64,000 bases of DNA from Platycnemis pennipes (Eukaryota > Arthropoda > Insecta > Odonata > Platycnemididae). Below the pieces are notes generated by a model. The model was given only the letters and a program-made list of their open reading frames with translations. It searched no databases and was not told the origin of the DNA. The stretch spans positions 106,909,544 to 106,973,543 of the forward strand of contig OW121852.1 in the NCBI GenBank assembly GCA_933228895.1, in the 5' to 3' direction. Position 1 is the stretch's first letter. The number at the start of each line of letters is the position of its first letter. Shown one piece after another: positions 49,850-60,398 of this stretch. A program made the position numbers and the translations under genes.

Positions 49850-50345
49850 GAATTTTCAACGATCGGCCGAAGAACATGTTCTGGTTGCTGGCGCACTTTA
49901 TCCACGGAAACACTAACCTCGCACGCTCTCCTGCCAACGCCAATGAGGGGAGGTAGGCATAAACAAAGCGGATGCCGGGCCGACGGCCGAGAAGCACGCC
50001 ACGCGATTGGCCGAACATTCGCGCGTCCACCAAATAAATTTCCGACGTCGACGGGCGAGGTAAACAAACAGAGATGGGCCTGGGGTGCGAGTGTTTCCCC
50101 GTAGCACCGTGCATGCGTGAACGCTTCCCTGCCTTCATTTGTCAGCGGCGGATTGGCCAGACGGGAGGACCTAGTAGGCAGCAGGGATGCTGAGGGTTGT
50201 TCGGAGAAGGCAAACCACAGCCAGCAGGGAGGGGGGGGGGTGGCGAACAGCTGGTTGCAACATCCCCGCTCTCAGCTTGGGGAAGACGTCGTCGAAATAA
50301 AAGAGAACTTCTTACTCCCTGAGGTGCAGACAGGGAAGAGGAACG
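49850..50345 (+). promoter_or_regulatory. CpG-rich patch, possible promoter or first exon
   Basis: Strongly GC-rich with many CpGs. Two inverted CCAAT-type sites (cgcgattggccga about 50002-50014; cggattggccaga about 50149-50161) and a G10 run (50231-50240) lie inside. A donor-like aac/gtaagt occurs at 50343-50349 on the plus strand. Overlapping frames on both strands are unrecognised. This could be a CpG-island-like regulatory region, but no gene can be attached. Confidence 0.25.
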
Positions 50346-50486
50346 TAAGTGGACGGAGAAGAATACGAGAGAGAAGTGTGGGCAAAGGAGATACAGACAG
50401 ATAGAGAGTAGATGGGAAAAGACAGAAAATGAAGCGAAGAACAATCAGGAGTTGTTCTGATTCGTCCTGGCTTTCCCCGGCCAATT

Positions 50487-50835
50487 TCCTATTTGCCGGG
50501 GATCGGGTTGGTGTGGTGGCTAGAGTACGGGCCTCCCATCCCGAGGACCCAGGTTCGATTCCCGGCAGTGGCGAATATTTCAGTACAAAACCGATCCCCA
50601 CTTGAGTGCCTAGTGGAAGGCATTTCAAGTTCAGTTATCCGTCCGTCGGATGAGACGTTAAGCCGTGGTCCCCTTGGCACCATTCGTTAAGAGTAGGCTA
50701 ATGTCGACGTCGGGTTTCTCTCCACCCTTCCTCCGTTCCTTGAAAACCCCTACCATTACCCAATCACTCACCTATCCTAAATGACCTCATCTGTCGGTCG
50801 CCTCCCATGAATAACTAACCTAACTCCTATTTGCC
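50487..50835 (+). mobile_element. SINE-A reference copy with 11-bp target-site duplication
   Basis: The SINE proper is 50498-50824, bracketed by the identical 11-bp tcctatttgcc (50487-50497 and 50825-50835). Order: ggggatcgggttggtgtgg start, A box (gtggctagagtacggg), anticodon-loop equivalent ctcccat, B box (caggttcgattcccgg), the cacttgagtgcctagtgg block, central ggatgagacgttaagccg, the agtaggctaatgtcgacg block, a pyrimidine-rich stretch, cctatcctaaatgac, and a short AACC-like tail. Loop and arms most resemble a glycine tRNA. Transcription would be by RNA polymerase III from the internal boxes. Confidence 0.95.
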
Positions 50836-51326
50836 ACGGAAAAATCTACGATAAGTGCTGACGTGTTACTCGTAAAAATTCACCAAATAGCACTCGAAAC
50901 GGCAGACGAAATTTCAGTAAGACACCAAATTAGAAACGACACGAAAAACCCTAATCGTATTTCCATGGTAAAAACAACACACAAACTTAGTAGATTTTAT
51001 AAGCTTTATTTCAGATTCATTATGTTTATGGAATTAGTGCCAGTTAAAGTGAAGCTTATAATGTCACAGATTTAAGCACGGGGATACATCGTAGTGAAAA
51101 AGTCTGACGTTCCATCTCGAGTCGCGTGACTAAAAAACTTACATCAGTTCTACAGTTTTAGCAAAATACTCGGCCACTCACGCGCATTTAATGTGTCGTT
51201 AAATAGATTCGTATTGGCACAGTTACTCTACAGATATAATAGATTCGCGAGCAGAAATTTCCTAAAACCCCCAATACTATAATGCTAATAAAAAGAGTCG
51301 TTTCAGGCATAATGTGGTAGAGTAGG
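50836..51326. other. No recognisable gene
   Basis: A+T-rich. A 70-codon frame (50863-51075) is unrecognised. Confidence 0.4.
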
Positions 51327-51534
51327 ATAGTTAAATAAGAGTAGCGATTTTTCACAAAAAAATTTTTAACCGACCGGTTTCGCTGTGATACATTATCATC
51401 AGGTGGACCTGACTACCTGATGATGATGATAGACCTAAAGATGATGATGACCTGATGATGACGTATCACATCGAAACCGATCGGTTTAAAGAATTTTTTG
51501 TGGAAAATTTCCACTCTTATTTACCTTTACATGC
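51327..51534. mobile_element. Foldback MITE with TGATGA-rich core
   Basis: Diverged inverted arms of about 70 bases begin near ttaaataagagt on the left and end near actcttatttacc on the right. They contain aaccgaccggtttcg and its partner cgaaaccgatcggttt, then tgtgatac / gtatcaca. The core is an imperfect tgatga / atcatcaggt repeat. No clear target-site duplication, so the superfamily is open. No coding capacity. Confidence 0.7.
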
Positions 51535-54500
51535 TGCTATAGGACTAAGGGAAACTTAGAAACAACTCCGGCCTTCACTTGATGGAATTTTTAATAAAAT
51601 AAATAATAATAAAAAACTTAACTTTGTAATATTCCACAAAAGATTTCAATACCTCCAACCGGTTTCATTACATACTTGCCATTCTCATGGCACAGCAAAG
51701 ACAGACCATTAGGAGGGTGTAAAATAGTGCACTGAGGTGGGGTTATGTGATTTTGGAACGGGAAGGAATTAGATGGAGAGCTGAGTAGTAAAACAGGGTT
51801 TTAACGCGGGGTTTAAACTGGACAAATTTAACAAGTGATTAAAAATGGAAAGAGAAGTGGAGTATGGGATGTTAAGGCGGGTACATTGTAGGATGGGGAT
51901 GGGATCTATACAAGAGGTTAAGTCAAGTATTGGGTGATCTCGAATAATGGGGTAAAGGTACAAGAAATTAAGGTCAGAGGGGAGCATTTAAAAACGGTTA
52001 AGCCATTTAAAAGTGCAATATCGGGTGATCACCGTCGCTGGACAATTTCAAATTTTTCCAAAAAATGAAGTTTAAAACCTTTACAATTGAAATATAAAAC
52101 TTGTGGGCTGGAGTTTCCCTGGTACCCAGACACAACGAAATGCTTTGCAAGCAACATCTGTGTATAACTTTTATGAAACTTGAGAAACGTAAAAGGGAAC
52201 AATAAGCCAATGCCCTGCCCGGAGAGAAAAATCATCAAATACGATTACAACTACAACTGTCATACTCCTCTATTTACATATGCACTATTTAAGGCCACGC
52301 TAATACTCTTTCTTTGCAGTCACTTGCGAGTAACACGAATGTGTGGAAACCAGTCGGGTGATATTAAAAGTTTTTATTTACAGGGAATATTAAAAAGCTA
52401 AGTTTTTTCCACTATACAAAACTCCGGCAACAGAATTACCAACTGGAGCGATAACTTTTAATCCATTGCACCATATGAAGAGACTGCAGTAACAGAAGCA
52501 GAGAGATTATTTAGAGAATCGGCGATTTGTATGGGAACACAGCCGAAGAAAAGGCAAGGCAAAGGGTAATCGTTAATACAAAATATCGGAAGTTCAATTA
52601 GTTAGGCAAAATGAATGACTGCATAAATACGACTGATTAATATACATACAAGGAAATAGGAGTGACAGTTTCAATTCGTAAGTTCTTGAGTATAATAAGA
52701 ACGAGAAGTTCATGGAGAACGCGAAATGCGAACAAGAAACATTGAATTTGTGTTTCCAGCAAAATTATTCCTCTAAATAAATTCAGTTTCACCATAAATA
52801 CATTATCGACGATAGAAATAAAACTTTTATGAAATTTGAAAAACGTTAACGGGAAGAGTAAGCCTTATTGACTTAATGGCTTATCTATTTATATTTTCAC
52901 TTACGTCACCAAATTCGCACTTACTCTACAGAAATGTTTTACCTGGCACACCATAGAGTGGGATGCTATTACCTCAGTTAATCCGCTTCGACCAACTACT
53001 ACTGAAACATAACGAAGTACTCTAAATTAAACAAAAATAAACGCACTGCATTTACTTCAGCATTTATTTTGCATGTTTTATATACTCATGATTTGTGTGT
53101 GAAGAGCACTCGCAATAACTTTACGGCCATTGACCCTTAGCTTTACATTCTACATTTATTCCAAGAAATTTCCGATAAGCAAACTGAATTTTCGATGGGG
53201 ACCGATTTTCCAGTTTCTTGTTCTTTGCTCTATGATACTGTCAAGGGATGAATTTGAAGGATGAATAAAACGCAAAATCCTGCTTTAGAAAAAGAGAGGT
53301 AGTAGTAAACTTGGGTTTTAGTTGATCCAACTTTTAAGATTGTATAGCACCGTCAAACGCAAGCTCTTAAGCCTATGAAAGACAACATTCAAGACGAACC
53401 CACGACCTTTACGTTACCTTGCCGAAATGGGAGGGATTGGCGAGGTTAGAAAGTATCTGATCGAAGGGATAGGGCAGAGGGGCAGTCTCTGTAAGGTTGG
53501 TATAGAAGGCGATGACTAAAGATTCGGCGTATGTCTGAGAGGGATCCAGCGAAGAGTGGCATAGATAAGGCAGGCGGGTGCGAGGCAGAGTTGGACACGT
53601 CTCCTGACGTATAATGAATAGGGTGAACGCTTGGAGAGAAGCAAAAGGACCCTCCCAAGGTAGCGGGGAATAGTTGAGGCTGTCCCTCTAGTCCTTGGGA
53701 ACCAGCATATCCCGATCGATGAGAACGCACTCACCGGGCGAACGAACATTTTCAATTCGAGCGACGAGAAAAATAGCCACGAAAACGTTAAATTTTCGCC
53801 ACACAATGGGAGAACGGAGAGCAATGCACTATGGGCCAGACAAAAAAATAACTGAAAGAGGACAGCATGGAAAAGCAGACGTTCAAGGCGAGATCTATTG
53901 CAAGTATCAGGATCGAGGAAGCACACAGCAATCAACGCGAGAATGCGTCAAGACAATAAGTCACTACCCAAGGTTTGCATTCACGAACTAGGTCTTTAAG
54001 GTGATAATCCATAAGTAGCCATAAAGTGAAAGAGCATTAAAGTTGCTTTATCCGTTAAGCCCTACATCAAACACAGCCACAATAGGGATATACGCAGAGT
54101 GATAAAAAAAGTAAAAAACAATCCAAGTAAATCACGCTCATACAGAATAAAATGTTTTGAGGTACCTCGCAGTGCTACTTGATTTCCGTATTGATTGAAA
54201 ACTATTTAATCCGGAGGACGAACACTGAATTGCGTACCAGTTACCTGGTTTCCGAAATCTACAAGTGAACACCACAAAAATGTGTCCTTCCCCAGCAAAA
54301 GATTTCCCCTCCCATGCATAGAAATGTTTGGAAGTTATTACTATCCAGTTCCGTTCACAGCGTGTGATCTAACTTTAAAATTGAAAAATGATAAAATTAA
54401 GAGGCGTGATGAAAAATTGTGAATCAGGTGGGACGAGATATGTCTCGGTACACCAAACAAGAAATTGTGATGATTTATTAATTCGTACATCAGTGTACAG

Positions 54501-54683
54501 ATACTAGCTGAAGAGAAATTGTTACCGATGAAGCTACCGGTTAAATTGACTATTATTCCAAATGATGGTCACATGGATTGACTGGTTTCAGCGACGAGTC
54601 GCAAGTATACTTTACCGTTTCCCATTAATAGTATCGATACTCTACCTCACGTAACTAAATAATAGACTTGGGTCTCAACTTAC
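51535..54683. other. No recognisable gene; one 43-bp direct repeat
   Basis: 52166-52208 and 52822-52864 are ungapped matches (37 of 43 positions; both start aacttttatgaaa and end taagcc). A minus-strand stretch at about 53734-53850 has a pyrimidine-rich acceptor-like ctctttcag and a donor-like cccg/gtgagtg with one open frame; it is weak. Everything else is A+T-rich and unassigned. Confidence 0.4.
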
Positions 54684-54766
54684 CGAAATGCCACCAACGC
54701 ATGGTAAACACAGCACAAAACATGCCTCGTCGAAAAAATGTTGATAAGGAAATATGAGGGTTAAGC

Positions 54767-54830
54767 ACTCACCTGAAATAGAAAAAATAAATTAAATTAG
54801 AAAGATAGAGAAAGAGAAAAATACAATAAA
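54767..54830 (-). promoter_or_regulatory. Possible recursive splice site (acceptor abutting donor)
   Basis: Read on the minus strand, a pyrimidine-rich tract of about 50 bases contains a branch-point-like ctaat and ends tattttttctatttcag, immediately followed by gtgagtgc. Acceptor and donor thus touch at 54773/54772, the arrangement of recursive (ratcheting) splice sites in long introns of insects and vertebrates. A further donor, catttcg/gtaagtt, lies 89 bases downstream (after 54684) and could define the usual recursive-splice exon; one frame is open across it. Chance occurrence of the whole arrangement seems unlikely but cannot be excluded. Confidence 0.4.
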
Positions 54831-54840
54831 CGATAGTAAA

Positions 54841-55387
54841 TTGATCAGGATAAAAGTACAAAATTTATTACTTTGGTTACGGAAATATTTTAGTAAGCCT
54901 TACCAAAATAAAAACTGCAAAAGTATTAACTGCTATAGAGCGCGAACAAAATTTCTACGGTATAAATACATTCCAAATTCAAGTAAAAAGCCAGATTTTC
55001 ACCGATTAAGATTGCTTAAATCCATCCACGGTGTAGCCGCTCTGATTCTGATATTTCAGATTTACATATATCATCTGGTTTGGAATAAATTGCTAGCACA
55101 AAAATTCAAGCGATACACAGCCATCTCCACCATAGCTACTATATTTGGAAACGATTGCATTACGCTCATTTTTAAGCTTTCATTGATACCTTTCCCAAAA
55201 CTCGTACCTGAAAAATATACGCGCGATTCGGGCTTCATTTTTGCCACTGATTATGAGTTTAGCCAGCTATTACCGCAGTCATCAAATGGCCATAGTAGCA
55301 TAATTTTTCAATTTATAGCTGCTTCAAATTCTTAGCATAGCTGACGAGTACATACAATTTAAAGAAAAATATAACATGGAAACACCA
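54841..55387. other. Unrecognised open stretch, probably chance
   Basis: A plus-strand frame of 164 codons (54841-55335) is uninterrupted but opens with TTG rather than ATG, is rich in Lys, Ile and Ser, and has no known domain. One hydrophobic stretch (AALILIFQIYIYHLVW) is the only feature. I regard it as chance, with low certainty. Confidence 0.3.
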
Positions 55388-55455
55388 TGCAGGATTCATA
55401 CCGGAGACTTAAAGGTAGCCAAGTCTGCCAGCTACCGACCTGATCCGTGATCGAA
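55388..55455 (-). mobile_element. Weak tRNA-like (SINE-B?) candidate
   Basis: On the minus strand gatcaggtcggtagctggca and a degenerate B box (ccggtatgaatcctgc) stand at tRNA-like spacing. The downstream tail is not clearly the SINE-B pattern. Confidence 0.25.
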
Positions 55456-55659
55456 TGAAGCGACATTTATATTCGTTTTCGACGCCAATGTACCTCGCAG
55501 TAAAAAATAGTACGGTAATTATTTTAACCATGAAAATAATACTTATTTTTCTTTAAATATCGCAAAATATATTATTCTGCTAAATGCCATAAAACAAAAA
55601 TAGCAAAGGAACTAAACATGCGGAAAAAGCCAATGTGCCTATTGTCATTCGTGGCATAA

Positions 55660-55982
55660 ATTTGGTGTAGCGGCTGGAGTAGTGGCTCTCCATCCTTAAC
55701 GATTTCTAAGTTGGAATCCCGACAGTGGCAGCGAGAGATCTTTTATTGATATATCGATTCTATTTGACTACCGATTGGAGTCTACATAAAGTCCAGCACT
55801 CCATCCTTCCATTAAACCCGGGATTCCTTGGCGCCTTAAAGAGTAATCTAATAGCGGCGCAGTTTCGCTCAACATACCCATCATTCCCTGAACAATCTTA
55901 CCTCATCCAATAACACACTAATCCTAATTAGAGTAAATGGTGCGTTAGCTGTCGGTCGCTTCCTTCAAGTAACCACTACCAC
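55660..55982 (+). mobile_element. SINE-A copy, diverged
   Basis: Recognisable in order: tttggtgtagcggctggagt, a degenerate B box (gttggaatcccgacagtgg), aagtccagcactccatcc, cattaaacccgggattcct, ttccctgaacaatc, and atggtgcgttagctgtcggt before an ataacc-like tail. The central ggatgggacg motif is partly deleted. An old copy. Confidence 0.75.
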
Positions 55983-56129
55983 TCGTTCCAAGTTGACGAT
56001 GACGATGTTTAAGATGAACGTTAACTTTCATCGCAGCATTTGTCCTCTACCAGTGATGCTCTTAATAATAAAAGAGGATGCATTCGACAGGTCACGAAGC
56101 ACGAGTTACCTTACTGCCTAAGGTAAAGG

Positions 56130-56510
56130 GACATGGCGTTAATATTGCGAGTGGAGGAGACTAATGGAGAGGCTCACCAGCGTCTTCTGCGTGGGGTATC
56201 GCAGGCACGAAATCATGGACGGCAAGTGACGAACGCTTCGCGTCACAGGAACGCAATGCCAGGCACGTGGAAGCACACTATAAGACCTCCAGTGCCCTGC
56301 CTCAGCGTCGACCCGTCCACTCCATTATCTTCCCTCCGGCGGGAGAAAGGAGAGGATAAACACGGGCCCCGTTCCCCGCAACCCTGAGCGACTCCATCGA
56401 AAAGGCCGCAGCTCACTGGAGCGTGAAGGCAGGAGATGGGAGGCCACTCCATCTTCGCAAAAACTCCGAAATACAAACGAACGCCCTCTCACCAATCTCG
56501 ACCCTCCTCA
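56130..56510. other. GC-rich, CpG-containing patch
   Basis: Raised G+C with CpGs directly before a SINE-A copy. Opposite frames overlap (56133-56387 plus; 56243-56476 minus), neither recognised. Confidence 0.35.
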
Positions 56511-56621
56511 TTCCACCTCCACGGCGATGCTAAATCGATACGACGGCGCATCGATATTTATGATTCGATAATCACTGCATCAAACGAGAGCAGAGAGCGA
56601 AGGAAGGGTTAGGAAAATTGA

Positions 56622-56868
56622 GGATCGGGCTGGTGTTGTGGTTGAAGTATACTAGATTCCAAACTCTATGGCCCGGGTTCGAACCTCGGCTGTGTAAGAC
56701 TATTCAGTGGTATACCTGTCCCCAATTGAGAGCCGTGGGGGGAGGACTTCAAGTTCAGTACTCCGCCCGCCGGAGGGGACGTAAAGCAGTAGACCTCTTG
56801 CCACCTTTCGTTAAGAGAAGGGTAATACTAACTCCACCTTCCTCTCCACTCTCAAGAAAAAAGAGGGA
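56622..56868 (+). mobile_element. SINE-A copy, 3'-truncated
   Basis: Starts ggatcgggctggtgttgtgg, has a good B box (cccgggttcgaacctcgg), then cttcaagttcagtactccg, ggaggggacgtaaagcagt and cacctttcgttaagaga. The region after cctctccactctcaaga does not continue the family, so the 3' third is missing. Confidence 0.82.
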
Positions 56869-57516
56869 TGGAGGACATGCTCAAATTCTCGTAGGCACGA
56901 ATGTAAGATTCCCATCCAGAGATGGGTGCTGTCCTACCAGACACGGACACAAACCCACTCATTGCTCAAACGAGGCGGATCAATTGAGATAAGGAAGCAT
57001 CCACTTGGTGAAGGTGAAGAATTGAATCTTAACAGAGAATGGAGAATTTAAACAGGAATTGAAGTGTATCAAAACATCACTTCAGCGAGATATTATTTGG
57101 TACGAATGACATTTAATCTCAAAATACGCATTCTTATTGACACCACATCACATGCAACAATATAAGCAATAAAATACTATTAAAATAATGCAGAAGGGAG
57201 GTTACAGAGACTGAAGAGATAAACGTATGAAAACAACAAAGAGGTATTAAAATATTTTTAAAAAGTTAACACGCCAAGAATGTAATGCAGTAATAAAGAA
57301 TCACATCATTCCCTTCTCCATAAGCGTAAAATCACAAATGCAACATCAAAAATCAATGTTTGTGAGTTTAACTTACCAATTTCATGCACAATACAGGAAT
57401 TTTGCAGCAATAAATTGCTCTAACACCTTCATCAAAACCCCAACATGTCACGTCCATCAAAAATCACCGACAAAACCGATCTTTATACGTTCCTTATTAT
57501 TACAAATAAAAATATT
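56869..57516. other. No recognisable gene
   Basis: A+T-rich spacer between two SINE-A copies; nothing identified. Confidence 0.4.
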
Positions 57517-57865
57517 GGTTGGCGCGGTGGCTATAGTACTGGCCCCCCATTTTGAGGGACCGGGCTCGGATCCCGGCTACGGCCGATTTTTCATTGGTAA
57601 ATCGGTCTTGGGCGCTGAGTGGAGAGCATGCCGTGTTCAGTACTACGTCCGTCGGATGAGATGTTTAAGCGTGGGCCCCTTTGCAACTTCTGCGAAGAAA
57701 AGGCAAATGCCGACGCCATGTCTCTCTCCACTCTTCCTGCCTTCCCTGAAGAATCCTATAATTAAGTCATCCCAATCCTATAATTAACCCTCATCCAATT
57801 ATTTACTTATCCTAAATGGTGCAAATGACCTTAGCAGTCGGTCTCCTCCCCCAAATAGCTACTAC
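57517..57865 (+). mobile_element. SINE-A copy, full length but diverged
   Basis: Runs from tattggttggcgcggtgg through a B box (ccgggctcggatcccgg), gttcagtactacgtccgtcg, gatgagatgtttaagcgtgg, caaatgccgacgccatgt, and cctaaatggtgcaaatgacc to a tcccccaaatagctactac end. A duplicated cctataatta unit is inserted in the 3' part. No target-site duplication is visible. Confidence 0.85.
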
Positions 57866-58860
57866 AACAAAAACTATGGTTCCGCTAGAGTGATGGACCA
57901 GCTACCAAAATTAAATCTCGTCCCGATTACATGCATTTCTCTACATTTCCCCCGTTCAACTCTCAGTTTTTCTCGAACACTGCTCCCTAAAGCGATGGCC
58001 TCACAGAAAACGAAGGTGATAGGACGAAGAACGAGCTAGATCGCTGACGAAGGCTAGGACGTGCCGTTATCACCACAATCATCCTCATACTCGTTATCAT
58101 TCCAGCGATCCCCTTGGAAGGCGGTCGGGACATCTCCGGGCATTCCATCGTGACTCCCAAGCGGAATCGCAGAAGGGATCGACACGAGCACATATCCACA
58201 CACACACAAACACCCACCCTCTGAGCCTAATTAGTTCTCGGGCCCTTACCAGCGTCGAACACCCAACATGAATTCCACCCGAGAAATTAACCCCTAGACC
58301 CGTGACGAAGAGGAAGATGGACGAATGAGGGAAGGAGGAACACTGACGAGAACACTAACTACACCACGAGGATACGGCCGGGACTTTGCGTCAGCCACGC
58401 CCACCTCTGTCGAGACAGGTGTACGAAGGGAGAGAGAGAGAGAGAGAGAAAAAACTCGAGACTCAAGGTGAGGTGAAAGCAGAGTATGGGAGTGTAGTCA
58501 AAAGAGGAAAGGGTATCACACGGAAGGGGGGAGGCGCGGAAGGCCACCTAATGTATTCAAAGACTGGCCCCACCCCTTCCGTTTTACAACGCTCGCCTCT
58601 GATGCTCGGAAACACGTCTGAACGGGGCGAAGAATAAATTTAAACGTTCACGTCCCCCACCAGAGCGGACAAAATGAAGCTGCTCTTTCTCTTCCACCAC
58701 ACCCCCTCTACGGGAAGACTTGAATGAAAAGTCGGGCCGGGCTAATCGGCAGGAAGTAGATCCCGTAAGTTGACGGCTCGAGGCCCAGGTGGAGCGCCGA
58801 AGTCGGAAGCAGAGGATTAACATGAAAGGGGGTTAATTAGGTCCGGATAGGATGGGGATG
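57866..58860. other. GC-rich stretch with GA microsatellite
   Basis: Moderately GC-rich, CpG-containing sequence at about 58000-58860 includes a GA repeat (58431-58448). Opposite frames overlap throughout and none is recognised. Confidence 0.4.
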
Positions 58861-59738
58861 AGAATAAAACTAACACTCCAAAGCCTCATTGTAAAAACAT
58901 ATTTTATTCCGCATAAGATAATTCGTCTTTCAGGTACGCAAGAGATGAAGTTTATTTAAAAGCATTGGAAATTCTGTCCTTTGCCTCCCTCTAAATACAG
59001 GAAGAAAAATGAAGAAAGCCATTGGGTAAAAAAAATTACCTAACTTGACACTATATCTAGCCAGCCGAGAAAATGACATTTTGCAGAAAAATAGGAAACT
59101 TTGAATCTTTTAAAATGGAAAAAATCTTTGAAAAATAATAAGGTAGAGTGATTAGCATGTTTTCAGAAATCGGACTCTGTTGTGTCGTAGTCACGTACTG
59201 AGCGTGGGGAAAACGAATTTTGGTATCTCACGGTCTGTCTCTAACCTCTTTTAATTTTTCACTTCTGTCTCTCCTGCTGATGTTGTGTGGTGGTGCAAAT
59301 GTTTCTTCAGCAACAACCTCGAGCACAGATGATTTGCATTATCCATGAAACTTTAATTCCGCGAGCAACCTTTTAGTCCCTACGGTTTCTCAAACAAGCC
59401 CTTGCAATAGACGAGAGACACCTGCTGTATGCTCATTGTAATTTCCGACGACTAGGAAGGATAGAAGTTCAACTGATCAGTCATTTCTAATTTAAACACA
59501 AAATTGTTCGAGCACGGTTCAGTTTGCTGAAGTTTGCATTCGACCCGGTGCAGGGAACACGCCTACTAAAAGTGCAAAGAAAATATTAAAACAAACTGAG
59601 CGGCAACGGATCGCAACTGGACGATGGAGAAATCAATTCAATGCGAAATATCATATCAATCCCTTTCAACCTATCTAATCTGATGATTTATGTCCAGGAA
59701 AACATGGAATCCATACTCTTATCGGAGAGAGGGTAATG
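58861..59738. other. No recognisable gene
   Basis: A+T-rich. A plus-strand cgtctttcag/gtacgc near 58928-58936 resembles an acceptor but lacks supporting signals. Confidence 0.4.
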
Positions 59739-60065
59739 GTGGCGTTTACTCGGAACCGAAATCGCAATTTTGTACCGGAAATCGTTAGGAAACGAACAAT
59801 GAATTTTAGTGGAAAATTAATCTTCTAACCAGACCCATTCACTCATAAATCAAGTCTTTCCTCGCCGGCACAGTTCTTCCGCGCATCCTCGCCAAAACCT
59901 GGAGTCAACAACTACCTACTTCCCTTCAGACGCCTCAAACGATTGAATGGTGGCGTTTAATCGGAACTGAAATCGCAATGTTGTACACAAAATCGTTAGA
60001 TGGAAACGAAAAATGAATTTTAGGGAAAAAAATAATCTTCTAACCAGAGCCAGTCATCATAAATT
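59739..60065. repeat. Imperfect direct duplication of about 115 bp
   Basis: 59739-59855 and 59947-60065 share ggtggcgttta-tcggaac, gaaatcgcaat-ttgtac, aatcgttag, aatgaattttag and aatcttctaaccaga in order, with small gaps. The spacer of about 90 bases is different. A local duplication of an unknown sequence. Confidence 0.8.
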
Positions 60066-60184
60066 AAACATTGAAATAAGCAAAAGGGTATGCCCCCCGA
60101 AGAAGCTACTTTGAGACTTACTACGTCATCCACCTCCCGTCTTTGATTGTTTTTAGGGAAAGGGAGTGGAGGGGGGGGGGGTTC

Positions 60185-60320
60185 GGAAGGTCTAATAATA
60201 ATAATTTATTTATTGATTACAGGATTTCCCCAATTACAATCAATTTAATATAAAATCTGTTCTCACTGATCCTGTCGCAACCATTTCCATTGGCAGAGTC
60301 AGGTGTGCGTCCCACATTGC
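60185..60320 (-). mobile_element. Possible LINE 3' end
   Basis: On the minus strand the sequence ends in cctgtaatcaataaataaat followed by a tta-repeat tail, which resembles a LINE 3' terminus with an AATAAA-type signal. No ORF is attached, and it does not match the 3' end of the copy at 39020-40165. A G11 run (60171-60181) lies just beyond. Confidence 0.3.
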
Positions 60321-60398
60321 GATAAGGCGAAGTATTTTCGCGGGCTCAGTTGTGATTGGACGAAGTGGATGACGTACTAAGACGCATGCACGCCCACT

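Noticed and set aside
45028..52238. Shared SGYQxNSS peptide between minus-strand frames at 45028-45249 and 52029-52238
   Set aside because: The nucleotide match is short and weak, and flanking sequence does not align. Probably chance.
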